The notes under the pieces were generated by a model. The model ran no database searches and had not been told where the DNA came from. It worked only from the letters and a program-made list of their open reading frames with translations. From Rubrivivax sp. (GTDB taxonomy: Bacteria > Pseudomonadota > Gammaproteobacteria > Burkholderiales > Burkholderiaceae_C), in NCBI GenBank assembly GCA_027484885.1, contig JAIXSD010000071.1, forward strand, positions 1 to 9,273: a stretch of DNA of 9,273 nucleotides, given 5' to 3'. The position numbers and the translations under genes were made by a program. Shown piece by piece: positions 1 to 4,597 of this stretch. How positions within the stretch are numbered: the first letter of the stretch is position 1; each line of letters opens with the position of its first letter.

Positions 1-11
1 CCGAACGCCAT
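1..11 (-). CDS. Possible 5' edge of a minus-strand gene (only 3 codons visible)
   Basis: On the minus strand an ATG at 11-9 is preceded by GGAGG (20-16) with a 4-nt spacer, and the reading continues off the left edge as Met-Ala-Phe. It lies beyond the terminator that closes the proQ-like gene, so a new gene starting here would make sense. The same bases can equally be read on the plus strand as the last eight codons of a gene stopping with TAA at 25-27. Three codons give no product information, and nothing in the window decides between the two readings. Confidence 0.22.
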
Positions 12-89
12 CGAGCCTCCAAGTTAACAGGCGGAGAAATACTTCACATCCAAGGAACTACGCTCGGGCAATCCACAGCTTGACAAGAA

Positions 90-116
90 AAACGGCCTGC
101 ATCATGCAGGCCGTTT
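90..116 (-). terminator. Rho-independent terminator of the ProQ/FinO gene
   Basis: An 11-bp perfect stem (AAACGGCCTGC pairing with GCAGGCCGTTT) encloses the 5-nt loop ATCAT. On the minus strand the stem is followed by TTTTTCTTGT, a good T-tract, and it begins 37 nt after the stop codon at 154. On the plus strand the following bases (GTTTCACAAT) are a much poorer T-tract, so termination is expected mainly for minus-strand transcripts. Some bidirectional action is possible if a plus-strand gene ends at 27. Confidence 0.85.
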
Positions 117-153
117 CACAATCGTTTCAAACAGTCAGAGTAGGGACAGGAAC

Positions 154-1002
154 TCAGCGCCCACCGGCCGGCTTGCCCCGCCCGCCGCCCGTCGGGCCAC
201 CGGTCCGGCGCGGGCCGTCACGGCGTGCGCCCGGGCGGCCGTCCGGTCGCGCATCGGCGCGCGGGCCTCGCGGGGCCGAGCGCGGGTCGCGCGCATCCCG
301 GCCATCGCGGCGGCCTTGGCCCTCACGGGGTTCACGCGGCTCACGCACCGGGGCCTCGGCCCGCTCAGCACGCGCCTGGTCCAGCAGGGCTGGCAGTTCC
401 TCCGGGCTCACGCCCTTGAGCACGCAGAAATTCGGCAAGGTCAAGGTGGTGCGCTCGAAGTCGTAGAGCAAACCGGCGCGGTTGCGACGCTGGGTCTGGG
501 CCAGATCGCGCTCGGCCTGCTCGGCCGCCAGGCGCTCTTGCTGCAGGCCGCGGCGGCGGGCCAGCTCTTCGCGAGCGGCGGCACGGTGCTCTTCGCTGAG
601 CTCGCCGGCCGGCTGGCCATCCAGATCGAAACGTTGCGTGGCCTTGCCCAGGGCAATCAGATAGCCGGTGTTGCCGGTGTAGCGGCGCAAGAACGCCGAC
701 AGCTGGGCCTTGGTGAACTGACCCGGCGCGCGCGCCTGGATGTCTGCCTGCACGCGCAGCTTCAGCGGCTTGAAGGCACCGCCAAACAAGGCCGGGAACA
801 AGGCCTTGAGCTGGGCCGCGCAAGCCGCCGGGCTCATCTCGGCGGCCGCTGCCGCAGGCGCCGCAGCGCTCGCAAGCTCGGCGCCGTCAGCCGGAACCGC
901 ATCAGCCACGGCCACCGGGCTGGCTTCGGCCGCAGGCGCCACGGGTTGCGCCTCCACAGCATCGGGGGCGGGCGTCTGCGTCGAATCGGGAATGTCGTTC
1001 AT
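154..1002 (-). CDS. proQ: ProQ/FinO-domain RNA chaperone with RG-rich tail
   Basis: A predicted cytoplasmic RNA-binding protein of 282 residues. ProQ/FinO proteins bind structured small RNAs and mRNA 3' ends and act as post-transcriptional chaperones. Residues 1-58 are an Ala/Pro/Glu-rich, probably disordered lead. The FinO fold spans about 60-150, with LFPALFGG (68-75), PLKLRVQADI (79-88), the YTGNTGYLIAL stretch (108-118) and RFDLDGQP (124-131), all recognisable family positions. A charged helix follows (about 150-175). Residues 217-282 are extremely rich in Arg, Gly, Asp and Pro. I chose the ATG at 1002 because upstream in-frame sequence (to 1119) has neither a recognisable domain nor a Shine-Dalgarno site. 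The chosen start also lacks a clear one. The gene follows the DUF4197 gene by 146 bp and ends at a strong terminator. The symbol reflects the domain; orthology to E. coli proQ is not shown. Confidence 0.88.
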   Translation of the reverse strand: MNDIPDSTQTPAPDAVEAQPVAPAAEASPVAVADAVPADGAELASAAAPAAAAAEMSPAACAAQLKALFPALFGGAFKPLKLRVQADIQARAPGQFTKAQLSAFLRRYTGNTGYLIALGKATQRFDLDGQPAGELSEEHRAAAREELARRRGLQQERLAAEQAERDLAQTQRRNRAGLLYDFERTTLTLPNFCVLKGVSPEELPALLDQARAERAEAPVREPREPREGQGRRDGRDARDPRSAPRGPRADARPDGRPGARRDGPRRTGGPTGGGRGKPAGGR

Positions 1003-1148
1003 GAGAGCAAGTGCGGCAAAACTGCAAAAGGAAACCAGGCCGTATTGTCCACCCAGCGGCGGAATCGGCCGAAAGCCAGGCCGGAGCGGGCCGCCACGGT
1101 CGCGAAGGGCCGAGCCCACGCACCCGCGCGGCGCGGCGGACGCCCCCC

Positions 1149-1826
1149 TCAGCTCAGGCCGCCGAAGACCTTTTTCAGCACCGCGCTGCCGGTGCCCAGC
1201 GGGTCCTGGCGGATCTTGCGTTCTTCTTCGCCGATCACCAGGAAAAGGCCATCGATGGCCCGGCCCGTCACGTACTGCTGGATGTTGGCGTCGTCCTGAC
1301 GCACCAGCCCCAAGCCTGCCGCCTTGCCGGCCACGGCGTTGTACTTGTCAGCCAGCGCCACTTTCTGCGTCGCCTGCGTCACCAGGGGCAGGAACTTTTC
1401 GATCAGGGGCGAGCGGGTCTTGCCGGCGAAATACTGGGTCACGGCGTCATCACCGCCGCGCAGGATCTTGAGGCCATCGTCCACGCTCATGCCCTTGACC
1501 GCAGCCAGCAGCAAGGGCTGGGCTGCCGGCACGGCCGCCTCGGCCGCGCGGTTCATGGCGGTCAGCAGCTCATCGACCTTGCGACCCTGGCCCAGGGTCT
1601 TGAGCAGCTTGGCGGCATCCTTGAGATGCCCAGGCAGCTCGATGCGCACGGCCGGATTGCCCAGAAAGCCATCGCTGCGGCCCAGCTGGGCCACGGCAGC
1701 GGCGGCACCGCGCTCCAGCGCGGCACGGATGCCCGAAGCGGCATCACCCTCGGTCAGGCCGGCGCGGGCCCAGGGGCTGGCCAGGCCCAGCAAGGGCAAA
1801 AGCAAGAGAGGGCGGCGTTGCAGCAT
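1149..1826 (-). CDS. Exported DUF4197 domain-containing protein
   Basis: A 225-residue protein of the DUF4197 family, which has no established function. Residues 1-22 form a classic Sec signal peptide: MLQRR, then a Leu-rich core, then WARA with probable cleavage after Ala22. The mature protein should therefore be periplasmic. Family-like segments follow in order: GIRAALERGAAAAVAQLG, the DGFLGNPAVRI block, NRAAEAAVP, the KGMSVDDGLKIL block, a TQYF segment, DGLFLVIGEEERKIR and the terminal VLKKVFGG. These cover the whole domain with no truncation. The ATG at 1826 is preferred over an in-frame TTG at 1844 because GGAG sits 7 nt upstream of it. The gene lies 48 bp downstream of the FAH-family gene on the same strand with no terminator between, so co-transcription is likely. 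Confidence 0.88.
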   Translation of the reverse strand: MLQRRPLLLLPLLGLASPWARAGLTEGDAASGIRAALERGAAAAVAQLGRSDGFLGNPAVRIELPGHLKDAAKLLKTLGQGRKVDELLTAMNRAAEAAVPAAQPLLLAAVKGMSVDDGLKILRGGDDAVTQYFAGKTRSPLIEKFLPLVTQATQKVALADKYNAVAGKAAGLGLVRQDDANIQQYVTGRAIDGLFLVIGEEERKIRQDPLGTGSAVLKKVFGGLS

Positions 1827-1842
1827 GGGGCGCTCCGTGGTC

Positions 1843-1868
1843 AAGGTGAAAGGTGAAGGCGTGAAAGG
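1843..1868. repeat. Short tandem microrepeat (AAGGTGA units) before the DUF4197 gene
   Basis: The plus strand carries AAGGTGA twice in perfect tandem (1843-1849, 1850-1856), then a degenerate copy AGGCGTGA (1857-1864) and the beginning of another (AAGG, 1865-1868). Read on the minus strand, which is the mRNA sense here, this gives a pyrimidine-rich stretch of TCACCTT units just ahead of the DUF4197 ribosome-binding site. It may be only local slippage in a short spacer. Confidence 0.55.
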
Positions 1869-1874
1869 CAGGGT

Positions 1875-2930
1875 TCAATCCGTGGCATCGGCCGTGTACT
1901 CGGCGGAAGCCGCGGGGGCAGTGGGCGCATCGTCGCTGGGATCAGCGTCGTGCAAGGACATCACATCCTGGTCGATGGCACCGAAGAGGCTGAGGCCGTC
2001 GCGGCCCTTCATCTCGATACGCACCGTGTCGCCAAACTTCATGTACGCGGTCTTGGGTGCGCCGCCGTCCAGGGTTTCGAGTGCGCGTTTCTCGGCGATG
2101 CAGCTGTAGCCACGGCTGGCGTCCTTGTTGCTGACCGGGCCGGTGCCGAGCACACTGCCGGCACGCAGGCGGCGGGTCTTGGCCGCGTGGGCAATCAGCT
2201 GGCCGAAATGGAAAGCCATCTCCGGCCCGGCATCGCACTGGCCGACCTTGCGGCCGTTCCACATGGTCTGCAGGCTCAAATCCACCCGGCCGCCGCTCCA
2301 CGCGGCACCGAGCTCGTCCGGCGTCACCGCCACCGGACTGAAAGCCACGGCCGGCCGGCTCTGCAGCGCGCCCTGGCCCTTGGCCTGCTCGGAGGCCTGC
2401 AGCTGGCGCAAGCTCCAGTCATTGCACAGCATCAGCAGGCGCACGCCTTCCAGAGCCTGAGCCGGCGTGACGCCTTGCTCGACATCGCCAGAGACCACGA
2501 CCAGCCCCGCCTCGAAGTCGATGCCCATGGCCTCGGAAGCAAAGCGCCCGGGCTCGCAGGGGCCACGGAAGTCATCGCTGGCGCCCTGCAGCAGCAGCGG
2601 GTCCAGGTCCAGGCCGGCATCGCCGGTCTCGCCGCGCGCCTGACGCAGCAGCTGCAGATGGCTCAGATAGGCCGAGCCTCGCAGCCACTGCCCGGCACGC
2701 GGCAGCGGCGCCATGCACTGCTTGGGGTCGAAATTGAAGGCATGGCGCAGCCTGCCGTGGTTGAGGCTGGTGTACAGCTCTTCCAGCTGCGGCGAAAGAA
2801 AGCCCCAGTCGTCCAGCACCTGCTGCAGGCGGCTGGCGATGCCGTTGGCGTAGTGGGCCTGGCTCAGGTCGCGCGACACGACCACGAGCTGGCCGTCGCG
2901 GGAGCCGTCCTTGTAGGTGGCAAGTTTCAT
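1875..2930 (-). CDS. Fumarylacetoacetate hydrolase (FAH) family protein, metal site altered
   Basis: A 351-residue cytoplasmic protein of the FAH superfamily, whose members hydrolyse or decarboxylate beta-keto or acyl-pyruvate substrates at a divalent metal. It belongs to the group that begins MKLATYKDGS, common in Burkholderiales; the substrate is unknown. Visible landmarks are AHYANGIASRLQQVLDDW (25-42), QCMAPLPRA (71-79), GIDFEAG (136-142), NDWSLR (170-175), the KG..LQSRPAVAFSPVAVTP region (184-204), CDAGPEMAFHFGQLIAH (232-248) and GSVLGTGPVSNKD (258-270). The family's metal-binding Glu-x-Glu reads E140-A141-G142 here, so the second Glu is missing, while D171 is kept at the expected spacing. 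An acidic Ala/Asp-rich tail (about 322-351) extends past the usual end. The start at 2930 fits the family N-terminus but has no Shine-Dalgarno site. An in-frame upstream extension to 3821 is spurious. Confidence 0.88.
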   Translation of the reverse strand: MKLATYKDGSRDGQLVVVSRDLSQAHYANGIASRLQQVLDDWGFLSPQLEELYTSLNHGRLRHAFNFDPKQCMAPLPRAGQWLRGSAYLSHLQLLRQARGETGDAGLDLDPLLLQGASDDFRGPCEPGRFASEAMGIDFEAGLVVVSGDVEQGVTPAQALEGVRLLMLCNDWSLRQLQASEQAKGQGALQSRPAVAFSPVAVTPDELGAAWSGGRVDLSLQTMWNGRKVGQCDAGPEMAFHFGQLIAHAAKTRRLRAGSVLGTGPVSNKDASRGYSCIAEKRALETLDGGAPKTAYMKFGDTVRIEMKGRDGLSLFGAIDQDVMSLHDADPSDDAPTAPAASAEYTADATD

Positions 2931-2981
2931 CGGATGGTGACAATACAGCGCTGCGATGGCGGCATTGTCCAATGCGAACGG

Positions 2982-4016
2982 ATGCGACCCGATTTCTTCT
3001 CTTTCCTGTTTTCCCCGCAGGGCTGGCAACGCGCCCGCCCCTGGCTGCTCGCCCTCGGCCTGAGCACGGTCGCCCATGCCTGGTTGCTGCAGCACGGACG
3101 TGAGGCCGATTCCCCGCGTCCACCGGCATCCCAGGCCAGCCCCGGGCGGGCGACGGTGCGGGTGCTGAGCACCGCCCCGGTCAGCGCCGCTTCGCCTGCA
3201 ACGACGCCGGCGCTTGCGCCCAAGTTGGCGCCCGCGCGCTCGCGGACCACAACGCCGGTCGCCACCTCCAGCCGCACCCAGCCGGTGTCGGTGGCGGGCA
3301 CACCGCCCCCCGCCGAAGCCGTGACACCCGAGCCCACGCCGAGCTCCGCAGCGCCAAGCCCACCCCAGAGCGCCCGGCTTGCCGCCGCCGGGGAGTGGCA
3401 TTACATCCTGCTGCAGAACGGCATGTACGGCCGCGCCCGGCTCAACTGGCAACCATCGGGGCGTGACTACACCCTGATGCTGGAGCGCGAGCTGGAGGGC
3501 CGGCCCCTGCCGGCCTGGAAAAGCCAGGGACAGATCGGTGAGCAAGGCCTGAGCCCCGAGCGCTATGTCCAGCAGCGCCGCGGCCGCGATATGGTGGCCA
3601 CCAATTTCCGCCGCGACGAGGGCCTGATCAGCTATTCCACCAGCGCCGATTTGGTGCCCCTGCCGGCCGGTGTGCAAGACCGGCTGAGCTGGTGGATCCA
3701 GCTGGCGGCCCTGATCGAGGCGAGGCCCGAGCAGTACCCGCCGGGCAGCGAGCTGCGCCTGCCGGTGGCCGCCTTCCGCGGCGAGGCGCGCGAGTGGGTG
3801 TTCCAGGTGCTGGACCAGCAAACTTTGGAGTTACCCGGCGCCAGCGTCGCCCGCGCCCTGCATCTGCGGCGCCTGGCCCTGGGGCCGTACAGCGGCGAAA
3901 TTGAGGTGTGGCTGGATCCGGCACGCGGCCATATCCCCGTGCAGCTGATCATGGACCTGCCCGATGACCGCGGCTGGCAGCTGCAGCTCAGCACCACGCC
4001 CTCTGACAAACCCTGA
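2982..4016 (+). CDS. Membrane-anchored DUF3108 domain protein
   Basis: A 344-residue protein whose C-terminal two thirds match DUF3108, a family of unknown function typical of envelope proteins. A short basic N-terminus precedes one hydrophobic segment (W21-L35) that could be an inner-membrane anchor or uncleaved signal. Residues 43-135 are a Pro/Ala/Ser/Thr-rich linker. The domain begins near GEWHYILLQNGMYGRA (137-152) and continues through GLISYSTS (214-221), PLPAGVQDRLSWWIQLAALI (226-245), EWVFQVLDQQTLELPG (271-286) and EIEVWLDPARGHIPVQL (306-322). I chose ATG 2982 because the hydrophobic segment then sits near the N-terminus and 51 bp remain for regulation of the divergent FAH-family gene. 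ATG 2934 is in frame but would leave only 3 bp between the two start codons. The ribosome-binding site is weak. Confidence 0.82.
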   Translation: MRPDFFSFLFSPQGWQRARPWLLALGLSTVAHAWLLQHGREADSPRPPASQASPGRATVRVLSTAPVSAASPATTPALAPKLAPARSRTTTPVATSSRTQPVSVAGTPPPAEAVTPEPTPSSAAPSPPQSARLAAAGEWHYILLQNGMYGRARLNWQPSGRDYTLMLERELEGRPLPAWKSQGQIGEQGLSPERYVQQRRGRDMVATNFRRDEGLISYSTSADLVPLPAGVQDRLSWWIQLAALIEARPEQYPPGSELRLPVAAFRGEAREWVFQVLDQQTLELPGASVARALHLRRLALGPYSGEIEVWLDPARGHIPVQLIMDLPDDRGWQLQLSTTPSDKP

Positions 4017-4173
4017 GCACCCCGCATCCACGTGTGTTTTTTGACGCTTCCACCACGAAACACGCAAAGGAAAGCGCCGAACAGCGCCGCGATCTGACAC
4101 TATTTACCCACGGTCAGGTGCCTGGGGCTGCCGATAAGCCTTGAAAGCCGGCACGCTGGCCGCAGTTGAAGCT

Positions 4174-4181
4174 GAAAGGAG
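4174..4181 (+). promoter_or_regulatory. Strong Shine-Dalgarno site of the DUF3567 gene
   Basis: GAAAGGAG ends 7 nt before the ATG at 4189. It is one of the two best ribosome-binding sites in the window and settles the start: the in-frame upstream start at 4141 has no such site. Confidence 0.8.
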
Positions 4182-4188
4182 CCGAACC

Positions 4189-4482
4189 ATGCACATGCTT
4201 TACAACTCCCCCAGTTTCAGTGTCGTCAAGTTCGACGTGCAGGTCACCGAGCCGGTGCCTGGGGAATTCCTGCAAGCCAATCCCGAGCTGCAGCTGCATC
4301 GCGGTGGCTATGAAATCGTCGACAAGTTTTCGCGCCGCGAGATCTTCATCGAGGGCGCCCTGGCCCAGCAGTTCCAGGATGGCGTCGAGGCCTTGATCGA
4401 GCAAGACCCGAGCGAAGAAGACCTCGATGACTTCATCGAGAGCTACGCCAGCATGGGACATCAACCGGTGGTGATGCACTGA
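4189..4482 (+). CDS. Small DUF3567 family protein
   Basis: A 97-residue, probably cytoplasmic protein of unknown function. I recognise the DUF3567 family, small proteins largely confined to betaproteobacteria, from MHMLYNSPSFSVVKFDV at the start, GGYEIVDKFSRREIFIEGALA in the middle, and an acidic helical C-terminus ending in QPVVMH. No signal peptide, membrane segment or catalytic motif is visible. About 10 residues near 22-32 (PVPGEFLQANP) may be longer than in relatives I recall. It is preceded by 172 bp of non-coding sequence after the DUF3108 gene, so it probably has its own promoter. A 115-bp gap separates it from the AAA+ ATPase gene on the same strand; any functional link between the two is unproven. 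Confidence 0.88.
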   Translation: MHMLYNSPSFSVVKFDVQVTEPVPGEFLQANPELQLHRGGYEIVDKFSRREIFIEGALAQQFQDGVEALIEQDPSEEDLDDFIESYASMGHQPVVMH

Positions 4483-4547
4483 ACAGGCGCTAAAAATCAC
4501 CGCGCCAGGCCCTTGTCCTTGACGCGACGCTGCGCCAAGATGGGGCA

Positions 4548-4571
4548 GCGCCACGCCATCTCCGGTGGCGC
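4548..4571 (+). other. Hairpin just upstream of the AAA+ ATPase ribosome-binding site
   Basis: A perfect 7-bp inverted repeat (GCGCCAC at 4548-4554, GTGGCGC at 4565-4571) flanks a 10-nt loop and ends 12 nt before the AAGGGA ribosome-binding site (4584-4589). There is no T-tract after it, so it is a poor intrinsic terminator. It could be an mRNA leader structure or chance in GC-rich DNA. Confidence 0.4.
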
Positions 4572-4597
4572 GCTGTCCTCAGCAAGGGAACCTGCCC

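Noticed and set aside
1..27. Plus-strand reading as the C-terminal eight codons of a gene ending TAA at 25-27
   Set aside because: Eight codons are too few to recognise anything, and the same bases carry an equally plausible minus-strand start.
316..1299. Long plus-strand open frame across the ProQ/FinO gene
   Set aside because: It has no recognisable domain and spans a gene boundary on the other strand; the ProQ/FinO reading is clear.
2942..2972. Possible sigma-70 promoter for the FAH-family gene (minus-strand TTGGAC, 19-nt spacer, TGTATT)
   Set aside because: Matches to consensus are poor and the spacer is too long to support a call without transcript data.
1950..2981. In-frame upstream extension of the DUF3108 protein by 344 codons
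   Set aside because: It is the antisense shadow of the FAH-family gene and has no domain content of its own.
2931..3821. In-frame upstream extension of the FAH-family protein by 297 codons
   Set aside because: The extension lies antisense to the DUF3108 gene and is low-complexity, while the family N-terminus MKLATYKDGS begins at 2930.
4037..4076. T-run (TTTTTT) with a nearby bulged stem after the DUF3108 gene
   Set aside because: The T-run precedes the stem on the plus strand, and on the minus strand it reads as A's, so it does not have terminator layout on either strand.
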